Assembly (NCBI GenBank): GCA_002307295.1
Contig: DBTY01000059.1
Coordinates: forward strand, 1-57,411
Direction of reading: 5' to 3'
From: Ignavibacteriales bacterium UBA1304
GTDB lineage: Bacteria; Bacteroidota; Ignavibacteria; Ignavibacteriales; Ignavibacteriaceae
Length of the DNA: 57,411 bases
Each line of letters opens with the position of its first letter. Position 1 is the first letter of the stretch. The translations under genes were made by a program, and so were the position numbers. Shown one piece after another: positions 1-8,471 of the stretch. The notes beneath the pieces were generated by a model, which saw only the letters and a program-made list of their open reading frames with translations, searched no databases and had not been told where the DNA came from.

Positions 1-50
1 TTTCTTCGTTTTGGACGGATGTGATAATTATATAATTATTAATACGTTTT

Positions 51-698
51 TCAGGAAAGTTCTTTTAAGGCGTCTTTTGCAATCCATTTTGCAGATTTAG
101 AGTCAAGCGCAGCTATTTCTTCAGCAAGGCAGATAGCCATTCCCCTTAATGATTCATTTCGCTTTCCAATTTGCCTTAACGACCAATTAACGGCTTTTTT
201 AACAAAATTACGTTCGTCGACCGCTTCTCTTTTAATCAACGAAAAGAAGCTCTCAAAATATTCTTCATCCGCTTTCTTATCATGCACGGCTAAAGAAGCT
301 ATCATCGCAAAACTGGCGCGTTTTACAAATTCTTCTTTTCGTTTGCTCCATTGGAATATTTTTTCGTAAGCATATTCGGTTTTGTCAAACAGATTCATGC
401 AGCATTGGTCGCATAGATCCCACGAATCAAAATCTTTTACCCATTTATCCATTTGTTTCTTTGTTACCTGGGCAGGAATGTCAATCAAAGCCGCTAAAAT
501 CAGAGCTTCGTGAATTTTAGTTTCCCATAATCCTAAAGCGAGCTCATGGTTTCTGCCTATTGTTTTAGCAAGCTTTCGCAATTTCGGCATAGAAACGCCA
601 AAAGCGTTTTCCGTATTGATGCCAAATCTTGCCATCCCTTTCGTGTTTTCTGGATTTTTTTCCTGCTGTAAGTATTTTAATACGTCGCGAACTTCCAT
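51..698 (-). CDS. AlkD-like DNA alkylation repair protein
   Basis: This 215-residue protein looks like the HEAT-repeat DNA alkylation repair family (PF08713, AlkD/AlkC type), whose members remove N3- and N7-alkylated purines by base excision in the cytoplasm. It is entirely alpha-helical in character, with repeated short amphipathic helices. It also carries the family's conserved central segment, seen here as DFDSWDLCDQ around residues 89-98, where the catalytic Asp and an aromatic residue sit in known AlkD proteins. The length fits the family (about 210-240). It lies 22 bases downstream of the cold-shock-domain gene on the same strand, so the two are probably co-transcribed. I am confident of the family but not of the exact lesion removed. 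Confidence 0.82.
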   Translation of the reverse strand: MEVRDVLKYLQQEKNPENTKGMARFGINTENAFGVSMPKLRKLAKTIGRNHELALGLWETKIHEALILAALIDIPAQVTKKQMDKWVKDFDSWDLCDQCCMNLFDKTEYAYEKIFQWSKRKEEFVKRASFAMIASLAVHDKKADEEYFESFFSLIKREAVDERNFVKKAVNWSLRQIGKRNESLRGMAICLAEEIAALDSKSAKWIAKDALKELS

Positions 699-720
699 TT
701 AAATTTTTCCCTAAATTGTA

Positions 721-1257
721 TTAAGCTTTTTCAATATCTTCAAACCAAGAAGGTTTAGGCTCTTTATTTCTTAACTCTTCAATTTTTAATATTTCCTTAA
801 ATTTCGCTATTTCTTCAGGCGAAAGATATGGAAGGATTGTAGTTGGGAGCAATTCGATTTTTTTAGACGATAAAATGGAAATTAAATTTTCGTGCGAAAT
901 AAAGCCCAATTTCTTTAATCCGTCAAAAACATAAAGCAAATCAAAAAGGTTTATTTTGCCCCCTTCAAATTCTGTCGCCACCCTTTCGGTAAGCGTAGGG
1001 AAATATTCCGGCGGAACCTGGTCAAGCGAATACCATATTTTACTAGCTTTCCGTTTGCCGTTGCTTTGAAGAAACGAAGTAAAAAACAAAAAGAATTCTC
1101 CCCTTTTCATTTCCTGCAATTTGGATAAGAAGTCTTCTTTTTTTATTTGAGAAAAATGGAAAAATATATCATTAGGATAATAAAGGCTTTTTAAAAAACC
1201 ATAGCCTTTTTCATCTATTTTTTTTACGCGGCAAAAATCAAGCGGTTCAATTATCAT
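721..1257 (-). CDS. Cold-shock-like domain protein with helical C-terminal region
   Basis: Residues 8-75 resemble a divergent cold-shock (OB-fold) domain. An RNP1-like KGYGFLK stretch is followed by an RNP2-like DIFFHFS stretch, the usual pair of single-stranded nucleic-acid binding strands. The remaining 100 residues are charged and helix-rich, match nothing I know, and end in a tryptophan-containing tail (SWFEDIEKA). At 178 residues it is far longer than a classical 65-70-residue CspA protein. It is probably a cytoplasmic RNA- or DNA-binding protein. It sits just upstream of the AlkD-like gene, which suggests a shared mRNA. The domain call is from two motifs only. Confidence 0.6.
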   Translation of the reverse strand: MIIEPLDFCRVKKIDEKGYGFLKSLYYPNDIFFHFSQIKKEDFLSKLQEMKRGEFFLFFTSFLQSNGKRKASKIWYSLDQVPPEYFPTLTERVATEFEGGKINLFDLLYVFDGLKKLGFISHENLISILSSKKIELLPTTILPYLSPEEIAKFKEILKIEELRNKEPKPSWFEDIEKA

Positions 1258-1357
1258 TTTTTAGCGATAGTCCATATAAATATTACTGCAAAGATAAGCA
1301 TTTTATTTGTAAGACTATTTTTATCAGTTTGCAAATAAAACCAAAACTTAAATCGAA

Positions 1358-1732
1358 TCAGGCGACAGATTGAGCTGTTATTTTCCGCTCATAATATCTG
1401 GTAAGTAATCCGCATATTAAAAACAGTAGTCCTGGCGCGCTTATTACATAAAAAGCAAAGCCCTTAGGAAATAAGCCGCTAAGCGACAGCATATAAAAAT
1501 AAAAAATGACCAGGCTTATAATGCTTATGCTTCCGCCAATAATTTTTCTACGCCAGGCTATTATAAAACCAGCCATAACCCCTATGGGGAAAAAGCACAT
1601 GCCAACCCACTCTCTGGGAGCTATGCGACTAAGCGAAAAACCTTCGCCAACGATAAACAAAAACAGAATAAAAAGACTCAACAAACTCCATCCTCTTGCA
1701 ATCCAGCCGAGAACCGATATGAATTTTTTCAT
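1358..1732 (-). CDS. Small four-helix membrane protein, function unknown
   Basis: The 124-residue product has about four hydrophobic segments (roughly residues 8-30, 42-60, 66-86 and 90-110) separated by short basic loops such as WRRK, and ends in a charged tail. This architecture resembles families of small uncharacterised inner-membrane proteins that share a central IAW-R-K-x-IGG pattern (possibly DUF7670-like). No catalytic or binding motif is visible. It is flanked by non-coding gaps of about 100 bases and looks monocistronic. The longer opposite-strand frame over the same region is not favoured, because this frame starts with a normal ATG and has coherent membrane topology. Confidence 0.55.
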   Translation of the reverse strand: MKKFISVLGWIARGWSLLSLFILFLFIVGEGFSLSRIAPREWVGMCFFPIGVMAGFIIAWRRKIIGGSISIISLVIFYFYMLSLSGLFPKGFAFYVISAPGLLFLICGLLTRYYERKITAQSVA

Positions 1733-1839
1733 TTGCCGCTCAGTATATGTTTTGTTAAGAACAGAAATCGGCTTCCGGGTTTTCCAGAAGCCTTATAAAA
1801 TGAACATCAAAAATCTTAAATATTATATTAAGAATCAAA

Positions 1840-2559
1840 TTAGAAATAAAAAGAAATGCCAAGTTTAACTGGATTTGAACCAAATACAAATCCATGATTT
1901 TTCGTTTCTTGAGAACTATATAAATCCCCGTTAATATTTTTTGAGGTCGCCTTTGATTTTAAATAATAAACAGATAAGCTATACTCGGCAGAAAGGCTCA
2001 TATTTTTTGAGAAGAACCAATCTACGCCGCAAATTCCGTTAAGTCCCAGTTCCCATTCACTATTATTACTTTCAGTTCTTGCGCGCTTATATAATTCAGA
2101 GCCCGGCGTATCAACAACATTATTATTCGATAAATAGCTTATAAAGGGACCAGCGCCATAATAAAATGCTATTTCATTAACAACGTTATTGTAAAATAAA
2201 TAATCAGCACTAATTTTAAATGAGTAACGATCAGCATTCTGATTGAACAATGTTTTATCGGTTAGAGTATCAACTCCTATTGAGGGACTATTCTGATCTG
2301 TTATGTCGCTATTTTGCGAATTACCGCTCACACTTACACCCAACCTGTAAACTGTATTTTTATCAGCTTGGTATTTATACGAAAAAGTAGTTCCGGAAAA
2401 ACTGCTTAAGTTAAAGTTAGAACCCACCTGAAACTGAAGCGCGTGTTTTCCTCGAACTACGCTGGTATCCTGCGCAAATAAATTAGTATTTGGAATAACG
2501 CAGAATGCAAACAAAATTATTGTTAAAGCAGTTTTTGCGCACGATTTAATATTGATCAT
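1840..2559 (-). CDS. Outer-membrane beta-barrel protein (porin-like)
   Basis: The N-terminus is a signal peptide ending near FAQDT (about residue 30). The rest alternates polar and aromatic residues in strands, including GKHALQFQVGSNFNLSSFS near the start and a closing strand PVKLGISFYF with a terminal phenylalanine, the usual signature of an outer-membrane barrel. At 239 residues it fits an eight-stranded OmpW/OmpA-like barrel of the outer-membrane beta-barrel superfamily. No peptidoglycan-binding domain follows. It lies 225 bases downstream of the ABC ATPase, too far to assume one operon. The ligand is unknown. Confidence 0.7.
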   Translation of the reverse strand: MINIKSCAKTALTIILFAFCVIPNTNLFAQDTSVVRGKHALQFQVGSNFNLSSFSGTTFSYKYQADKNTVYRLGVSVSGNSQNSDITDQNSPSIGVDTLTDKTLFNQNADRYSFKISADYLFYNNVVNEIAFYYGAGPFISYLSNNNVVDTPGSELYKRARTESNNSEWELGLNGICGVDWFFSKNMSLSAEYSLSVYYLKSKATSKNINGDLYSSQETKNHGFVFGSNPVKLGISFYF

Positions 2560-2784
2560 TTTTCCTCTCCTATTAGATATATATTAAGAAGACTGTCATT
2601 AATTAATTAGTAGAAGACAGTCCAGTTCAAGTCCTTACAGAATAAATATATGCTCCGTATAAGGTCAGAACGTAATAACAAAAAATCTAAATATGGGAAC
2701 TCCCCATTCAATGATAATTATATAAGCAGTTTAATTTTGTTAAAATATTAATTAATATCAAGTCGCTTTAAAAAAATTACTTTC

Positions 2785-3582
2785 TTAATCTCCTACAGGC
2801 AATGTTTGGTAAAAACCTCCAGCATGAACCAGTTTAACCGGGACTTCATAAAGCCCGCCGATAACTTTATCGTTAAGAATATTTTCCTTATTGCCATCGG
2901 CAATTATCTCCCCTTTTTTCAAAAGGATTACGCGTTTTATTTCAGGCGGTATTTCGTGTATGTGATGAGTAACAAGAATAATGGTTTTCCCTTCCTTCAT
3001 CAGGTTTCTAATTATCTCGATGTACTGGAAACACGCTTTAATATCAAGCCCGCTTGTTGGTTCATCCAGCACCAACACATCAGGCTGATTAATCAGAGCG
3101 CGCCCAAGCAAAAATTTCCTCTGCTGTCCGGTTGACATCTGGGCAAATTCTCTTTCCCGTAAATCAATAATGCCAAGAAACTCCATTACAGATTCAGCCC
3201 TTTCAATTTGTTCATTTGTAAAACGCTGATGCTCCCAGATATCAGAGCTTCCATAATACCCGGTAAGGATAACATCTTTACCAGGCGCGCTTTCGTAAAT
3301 AAACTGCTGTAAATTGTGAGAAATAATTCCGATATGCGAACGCAAATCCCATACGTTCCATCTTTCTTTACCCCAAATGCGTATATAGCTATTCTCGTCA
3401 TATATTGGGGACAATTCTTTTGTAAGAAGTCTCAGAAACGTTGTCTTACCAGCCCCATTTGGGCCTAGAATTGCGGTGTTGCAACCGTTTTCTATTTCGA
3501 TTGACAGGTTATCAAATATCCTTGTTTTACCAATTTGAACTTTTACATTTTTAATTTCAATGATTTTTTGAGCGTCCGGCAT
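2785..3582 (-). CDS. ABC transporter ATP-binding protein, orphan
   Basis: A single-domain ABC ATPase of 265 residues. Walker A is GPNGAGKTT at residues 40-48, the signature loop appears as STGQQRK, Walker B plus D-loop as VLVLDEPTSGLD, and the switch histidine is in VTHHIHE. The signature has Q for the second G of the usual SGGQ, a tolerated change. The overall pattern, with an inserted WG-x-E-RW segment after Walker A and an IPPEI region near the end, resembles the ModF/YlmA-like group of stand-alone ABC ATPases. No permease or binding protein is adjacent, so the substrate, and even a transport role, is open. It is divergently transcribed from the DUF2231 gene. Confidence 0.85.
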   Translation of the reverse strand: MPDAQKIIEIKNVKVQIGKTRIFDNLSIEIENGCNTAILGPNGAGKTTFLRLLTKELSPIYDENSYIRIWGKERWNVWDLRSHIGIISHNLQQFIYESAPGKDVILTGYYGSSDIWEHQRFTNEQIERAESVMEFLGIIDLREREFAQMSTGQQRKFLLGRALINQPDVLVLDEPTSGLDIKACFQYIEIIRNLMKEGKTIILVTHHIHEIPPEIKRVILLKKGEIIADGNKENILNDKVIGGLYEVPVKLVHAGGFYQTLPVGD

Positions 3583-3781
3583 GTCAATTATCCTAAACTG
3601 ATTTTATAAAAAGTTTTCGAAAAAACGAAAACGCAATAATAAGACATAATAAACTAATGAAAGAGTTTAAAAACAACTTTTGTTTTTCCAATTGATTATT
3701 AAGCGATAAAGTCATAATTACTGCTAATAAGGGGTAATAACCAAATTTTTACATATTACATCAAATAAGAAAGCGTTATAT

Positions 3782-4276
3782 TTGTATTCGATTTTTATTA
3801 ATTCAGAGGTTCTGGTGCAGAGCATAATTCAGTTTCATGCAGTATTAGTACACTTTCCAATTGCGCTTTTAATAGCCGGTTTCATATGCGAAGTAATCAG
3901 CTTATTCAACAAACATACTTTTTTCAATTCTTTAGGTTTATTTTTTTTATTAGCAGGAGTTGTTGGCATAGGAGCGGCTCGCTTATCCGGGCTTTACATA
4001 TACAATAATATTAATCCGCAGGGCTCCTTAAAAAAGATAGTAGAAGAACATCATAAAACTGCGTTTTATTCGCTTTGCATATTAACTATAACCGCCATTT
4101 TAAGGATAATTTTATCTATCCTAAAAAAGTATTTTGGGTTCTATAAATATCTTACGCTTACTTTATTTTTATGCGGACTATTGTCTTTTATCTATCTTGG
4201 CATAACCGGAAGCAAAATGATGAGCGGAAAATCAGCTCCATATCAAAACGCTACGTCAAATCAGCTTAATAGATAA
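3782..4276 (+). CDS. DUF2231-type predicted membrane protein
   Basis: The protein (164 residues from a TTG codon) begins with the recognisable IQFHAVLVHFPIALLIAG segment and has four hydrophobic helices, the layout of the DUF2231 family. Members often sit near redox or haem genes; their biochemical role is not established. The start is uncertain: no ATG is in frame nearby, TTG at 3782 gives the full frame, and a GTG at 3815 would begin just before the conserved histidine helix. It stands alone between the ABC ATPase (divergent) and the convergent histidine kinase. Confidence 0.65.
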   Translation: MYSIFINSEVLVQSIIQFHAVLVHFPIALLIAGFICEVISLFNKHTFFNSLGLFFLLAGVVGIGAARLSGLYIYNNINPQGSLKKIVEEHHKTAFYSLCILTITAILRIILSILKKYFGFYKYLTLTLFLCGLLSFIYLGITGSKMMSGKSAPYQNATSNQLNR

Positions 4277-4294
4277 AACGCTTAGTTAATTGTT

Positions 4295-6112
4295 TTATTC
4301 TTTTGGCAAAGTAAAAATAAATTTTGAACCTTTGTTTTCTTCGCTTTCAACAGTAAACTTACCGTTATTTTTTTCAATAAACTCTTTGCATAGTATCAGT
4401 CCAAGACCAGTGCCGGTTTCATTTTGAGTTCCGCGTTTAACGGCTGTATTATTGAGCTTGAACATGTTTTCCAAATCAGCAGAGCTAATTCCAACCCCAG
4501 TATCGCTAATTACAATCTTAACAGAGTTCTCCTCTTCAGAAATTGAAATTCCCACTTCTCCGCCTGGATTTGTAAATTTAATTGCATTTGAGATAAGATT
4601 CCTTAAAACTGTATGAGTCATGTTTTTATCAGCAAACACTTTTATTTCCGGGAACCTGTCAAAATTAAGATTAATATCTTTTTTTACTGCATTTATTATA
4701 TAAAGCGAGTGAATTTCTTCAATCAGAGAATCCAATTTAAAACTACTTGGAGAATACTCGATCCTTCCAGTTTGAAGCATTGACCATTGAAGCAAATTTT
4801 GAAGCAATGCAAAAACCGAATTAGCAGATTTATTTATGTTGCCTGCAAACCGCTTGACTTCTTCAGACGAAAGCTGCTCGTAATCATTTGCAAGAAACTC
4901 AGAAAAACCTAGTAACGCATGGAAGGGGCTCCTGAGATCGTGAGCTATAATTGAGAATAATTTATCTTTACTATCATTCAGTTCTTTAAGTTTTTCTTCA
5001 TTCTTTTTTCTGTCGCTAATATCTTCAATCATAGACAAAAAGTATAACGGTTCTTTTTCTTTATTTCTGATAGCAGTAACCGTCAAATTTATCCAGATGA
5101 CTTCTCCGTTCTTTTTCAAATACCTTTTGTCCATTTGGTAAAAAGGGATAGTTCCGTTAATAACCATCTTCCTAAGTTCCAAATCGCTTGCATAGTCGTC
5201 TGGATGCGTAATATTTTTTATTTCTAATCCTGTCATTTCGTTAGTTTTATATCCTAGTATTTGAGCCGCTCTGGGATTTGAGCTCTGAATATATAGATCA
5301 AAATCAACTATTGCCATCCCTAAAGGGCCTTCTTCAAATATACGTCTGAATCTTGCTTCGCTTTCAATAAGCTTTTTTTCAATAGCTTTCCGCTGCGTAA
5401 TATTTTTTTGAATTGTAAGGAATCCAATAATTTCATTCGACTCGCCCATGATAGGATTTATTGAAGCTTCAATATCAATCAACTCGCCATTTCTTGTTTT
5501 GTTTAGAAACTCCCCTTTATAGACCTCTTTATTGTATATGGCGGTCCATATTTTCTTATATTTTTCATCATCCTTTATTTCCCCTTTTAAAATCCTTGGA
5601 GTAGTTTTTCCAACTACTTCATCTTCGGCGTAGCCGTACATTTTAGAAAACTCTGGATTTATATAAGTAATAATTCCATTCATGTCAGTCATAAAAATAA
5701 TTTCGCCTGAAGTATCAACGGCTTTTTTGAACTTCATTAATTCGTCTTCATTCTTTTTTTGTAAAGTTCTATCGTGCACAATAGAATATAAAGCTGTTCC
5801 AGATACCATTTTAACAGGACCGCTTAATACTTCTACGTCTTTTATTGTGCCGTCAGAAAGTTTGTGCTTAAAAAAGAATCTGCTTTTTTTCTTTATAACG
5901 GCGTTTTTCATCTCCTCGTTTAATTCGCCAATTTGAAGAGTATTTATATCTCTAATATTGAGAGTTTTAATTTGCTCTTTTGTATACCCATAAAATTTGC
6001 ACGCCGCATCATTCGCATCTATTAGTCTGCCGCTTTCCGGATCGACTATCAATATAACTGCATAATCATTTGTAAATAAATAATTACAATACTCCTGAGC
6101 GTTATCCATCAT
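4295..6112 (-). CDS. Soluble multi-PAS sensor histidine kinase
   Basis: This 605-residue protein has three PAS/PAC modules (about residues 8-120, 124-245 and 248-370). A HisKA dimerisation domain follows with the phospho-acceptor His391 in SIIAHDLRSP, and then a HATPase domain with N-box LRNLISNAIKFTNP (about 503-516), G1 box SDTGVGIS and G2 box TGLGL (about 568-572). There is no signal peptide or membrane segment, so it should sense a cytoplasmic signal (redox, gas or small ligand) through the PAS domains. No response regulator is encoded nearby, so it is an orphan kinase. It is convergent with the DUF2231 gene, leaving 18 bases between stops. Confidence 0.93.
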   Translation of the reverse strand: MMDNAQEYCNYLFTNDYAVILIVDPESGRLIDANDAACKFYGYTKEQIKTLNIRDINTLQIGELNEEMKNAVIKKKSRFFFKHKLSDGTIKDVEVLSGPVKMVSGTALYSIVHDRTLQKKNEDELMKFKKAVDTSGEIIFMTDMNGIITYINPEFSKMYGYAEDEVVGKTTPRILKGEIKDDEKYKKIWTAIYNKEVYKGEFLNKTRNGELIDIEASINPIMGESNEIIGFLTIQKNITQRKAIEKKLIESEARFRRIFEEGPLGMAIVDFDLYIQSSNPRAAQILGYKTNEMTGLEIKNITHPDDYASDLELRKMVINGTIPFYQMDKRYLKKNGEVIWINLTVTAIRNKEKEPLYFLSMIEDISDRKKNEEKLKELNDSKDKLFSIIAHDLRSPFHALLGFSEFLANDYEQLSSEEVKRFAGNINKSANSVFALLQNLLQWSMLQTGRIEYSPSSFKLDSLIEEIHSLYIINAVKKDINLNFDRFPEIKVFADKNMTHTVLRNLISNAIKFTNPGGEVGISISEEENSVKIVISDTGVGISSADLENMFKLNNTAVKRGTQNETGTGLGLILCKEFIEKNNGKFTVESEENKGSKFIFTLPKE

Positions 6113-6437
6113 TATCCTTTTTATTTAATGCGCACACAAAAACAGTTTTTGCCCTATTTTTAATATAATAATATTATTTATCTGATAGCAATATTTTTAT
6201 TTTAAGATTAAATAATTTTTGCAGCGATAGTTTTAGACGGTTCTTTTACAATAATAAAGAAATTTATATTCGATATTTGGGGCCGCTATGTTTTTACTTT
6301 GTGGTTTAGGTAAGGTAAGGCGTTCAGCTTTATACTGACATTAATATTTTACAACTACCGCATCTAATACGACAGTTTATTAAATATTAAATCTAAATTT
6401 CGGGATACTATTTTATGGACAAAAAAAATCTGTGATT
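6113..6437. other. Intergenic gap between kinase start and rhodanese end
   Basis: These 325 bases contain no frame longer than a few dozen codons. I see only AT-rich sequence and a short GGTAAGGTAAGGCG direct duplication near 6309-6324. The promoter of the histidine kinase should lie in the left part of the gap. I found no convincing terminator or RNA structure. Confidence 0.5.
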
Positions 6438-6827
6438 TTATTTCAGACCAGCGCTATTCCATGCGGATATTCCGCCAGCCATATTAGATACTCTGAATCC
6501 CGATTTGCTTAATATAATAGCGGCCGCAGAACTTCTGCTTCCGCTATGGCAATAACATATTATTTCTTTATCTTTATATTTTTCTAATTCTTTTAATCTT
6601 GAATTCAACTCATTAAGCGGTATATGAACCGAGCTCTTAATAAACCCGGCGTTTCTTTCCGCTTCGGTTCTAACGTCAATTAATACGACGTTTAGGCTGT
6701 TCTTCATTTTTTCTGCAACCTGCAATGGAGCTAGTTTTGGAATATCTTTTGAAGAATACATCTTTCTGATTTTAAGAGCAATTATCAGCATTACGGCTAT
6801 TAATAGTAAACTTTGATATACATTCAT
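6438..6827 (-). CDS. Membrane-anchored rhodanese-like sulfurtransferase
   Basis: A 129-residue protein with an N-terminal transmembrane helix (about residues 4-20) followed by a single rhodanese domain. The active-site loop is CHSGSRS with the sulfur-accepting Cys93, and the domain also shows the LIDVRTEAE start and the GGISAW end typical of single-domain rhodaneses. It should transfer sulfane sulfur to thiol acceptors at the membrane surface. It is divergent from the DUF6132 gene, and thioredoxin and YeiH genes follow, forming a thiol/sulfur-related group. The domain call is firm; the physiological sulfur donor is not known. Confidence 0.88.
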   Translation of the reverse strand: MNVYQSLLLIAVMLIIALKIRKMYSSKDIPKLAPLQVAEKMKNSLNVVLIDVRTEAERNAGFIKSSVHIPLNELNSRLKELEKYKDKEIICYCHSGSRSSAAAIILSKSGFRVSNMAGGISAWNSAGLK

Positions 6828-6857
6828 ATGAGCCCTTATATATATTTATTTATAATA

Positions 6858-6931
6858 GTATGATGATCATAAATGGAAAAAGATTCATGACTTAAATTTT
6901 ATGAATCGTTCTTTTGAGTTTATCATCATAC
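6858..6931. promoter_or_regulatory. Nested inverted repeat in a divergent promoter region
   Basis: Between the divergent rhodanese (start 6827) and DUF6132 (start 6980) genes, the 10-base arm GTATGATGAT at 6858-6867 is matched perfectly by ATCATCATAC at 6922-6931. The 7-base arm GATTCAT at 6882-6888 is matched by ATGAATC at 6901-6907. Both pairs share exactly the same centre (6894.5). The stretches between inner and outer arms are not complementary. This looks like two symmetric half-sites spread around one axis, as expected for a regulator controlling both genes, though a transcribed stem-loop is also possible. Confidence 0.55.
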
Positions 6932-6979
6932 AAACACAGATTTAGATTATTAATTTAACAAATGAGCGAATAGAAAAAC

Positions 6980-7180
6980 ATGATTCTAAAAAAATATCTT
7001 AAATATTCGGCAATTTTATTTGGCGCAGCGGCTGGTTACGCTTATTACTATTTTGTTGGATGCCAATCCGGTTCATGTCCAATTCAGAGCAACCCATATT
7101 TCAGCGTTCTTTACGGCGCGCTGCTTGGAGCGCTATTAATAATGCCCGGTAAAAGGAAAAAGAAAAATCCGGCCGATTAG
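6980..7180 (+). CDS. DUF6132-like small membrane protein
   Basis: A 66-residue protein with two hydrophobic helices around a conserved loop, VGCQSGSCPIQSNP (about residues 26-39), that contains two cysteines. This pattern is what I recognise as the DUF6132 family of Bacteroidota and relatives, usually found beside rhodanese, thioredoxin or YeeE/YedE-type sulfur-handling genes. The paired cysteines suggest a thiol or metal role, but no activity is known. The ATG start is supported by the immediately following basic segment (LKKYLKY), which fits a positive-inside topology. It is convergent with the YeiH gene. Confidence 0.72.
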   Translation: MILKKYLKYSAILFGAAAGYAYYYFVGCQSGSCPIQSNPYFSVLYGALLGALLIMPGKRKKKNPAD

Positions 7181-7200
7181 GCTATAATTCACTCTTTATT

Positions 7201-8115
7201 TTATACGGCAATTAAAGTAACTGTAGCTACAATTATCCATAGTGCAATGCCCATGATGAAGGGACGAACGCCAACTGTTTTCAAAGTGTTTAACGAAAGA
7301 TTTGAACCAATAAGAAATAACGTTACAACTAATCCTTGTTTTGAGATTGCATATACTATATGAAAAACGTCGCTCATTGAAGGCAAGAATGTATTGCAAA
7401 GCATTGCCAATATAAATACAAAAATAAAATAAGGAATTTTAATTTTCTTTACGCTGGATTTAAATACTAATCCAGATACCAAGGATACTGGTATTATCCA
7501 GAGAGCTCTTGTTAGTTTTACAGTCGTTGCTATTGCAAGCGCTTCTTTGCCATATTGTGAAGAAGCTCCAACTACAGAGCTGGTATCGTGTATTGCAATA
7601 GCAGACCACAGACCAAACTGCTCCTGTGACAAATTAAGATAATGACCAATTATTGGAAATATTAAAAGAGCTACGCTGTTTAGAATAAATACAACGCCAA
7701 GAGATACCGAAGTTTCTTCGCTCTTAGCTTCTATAATAGGCGCAACGGCTGCAATAGCGCTTCCGCCGCATATTGCAGTGCCGGCTGATATCAGAAACGA
7801 TGTTTTCTTTTCTACTTTTATTATTTTTGATAAGATATATCCCAGACCAAAAGCGAAAATAATACCCGCGGCCGTATATAATAATCCTTTTCTTCCCGAT
7901 TCTAAAGCTACGGTTGCGTTCATTCCAAAACCAAGCCCCACTACCGAGAACTGCAAAAGCTTATGTGTCCATTTTGAAGTTTTTTCTATTATTGGATTTC
8001 CTATGCTTACCGAGTATATAATTCCCGCAAGTAGAGCAATTGGAGCTGTTACAAACGGGAAAGCGCATGCTATTAAAAGTAGTATCAGACCCGCCGTCGT
8101 GTATTTTTTATTCAT
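7201..8115 (-). CDS. YeiH/UPF0324 family putative sulfate exporter
   Basis: A 304-residue polytopic membrane protein with about nine or ten hydrophobic helices. It contains family-typical stretches such as GFGMNATVALESGRKG, the conserved small-residue motif AGTAICGGSAIAA, and the region AIHDTSSVVGAS. These match the YeiH (TIGR00698) family, which bioinformatic annotation calls putative sulfate exporters. Its placement beside rhodanese, DUF6132 and thioredoxin genes agrees with a sulfur-related role. The transport substrate is not proven for most members. A short dyad lies 55 bases upstream of its start. Confidence 0.85.
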   Translation of the reverse strand: MNKKYTTAGLILLLIACAFPFVTAPIALLAGIIYSVSIGNPIIEKTSKWTHKLLQFSVVGLGFGMNATVALESGRKGLLYTAAGIIFAFGLGYILSKIIKVEKKTSFLISAGTAICGGSAIAAVAPIIEAKSEETSVSLGVVFILNSVALLIFPIIGHYLNLSQEQFGLWSAIAIHDTSSVVGASSQYGKEALAIATTVKLTRALWIIPVSLVSGLVFKSSVKKIKIPYFIFVFILAMLCNTFLPSMSDVFHIVYAISKQGLVVTLFLIGSNLSLNTLKTVGVRPFIMGIALWIIVATVTLIAV

Positions 8116-8471
8116 TATTTTTCCCTTCGTTTTACTTAGCGCTATTCCCTAATAGAAATGCAACTATTCTCATAGTTACTGCTATGAATTCTATACAAGA
8201 TTTTTTTATTTACATTGATAAATTTTATATAGGAGTATTGGCTGGTATATATATCAATAGTTCTTGAGAAATATCATAATTAACGCTTATTAAAATATGG
8301 AAGCTGCCGCTTTATTTCAGTTGAATAATTTGTGACTGCTATTATTATTTACTTGACTGGGATAAAATAACTTTATTTTTTCAAAAATTAAAAATGGTTT
8401 CCCTTTACTATGAATCTTTTTCTCTTATATAACATCATATTAACAAAACAAATAATTTAAAAGGAAATAAA
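8116..8471. other. Divergent intergenic region, yeiH-like / thioredoxin
   Basis: This 356-base AT-rich gap must hold the promoters of both flanking genes. The clearest structure is a 6-6-6 dyad, TCATAG-TTACTG-CTATGA, at 8170-8187, placed 55 bases before the YeiH start and suitable for a dimeric repressor. An AAGGAAAT ribosome-binding sequence precedes the thioredoxin ATG. The small plus-strand frame here shows no protein-like features. Confidence 0.4.

Noticed and set aside
1506..1868. A 120-codon plus-strand frame over the small membrane protein
   Set aside because: The minus-strand frame has normal membrane topology and start; the plus frame is low in plausibility and runs into the barrel gene.
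2591..2622. GACTGTC/GACAGTC inverted repeat upstream of the barrel gene as a terminator
   Set aside because: The stem is only seven bases with an 18-base loop and no T tract, too weak to call.
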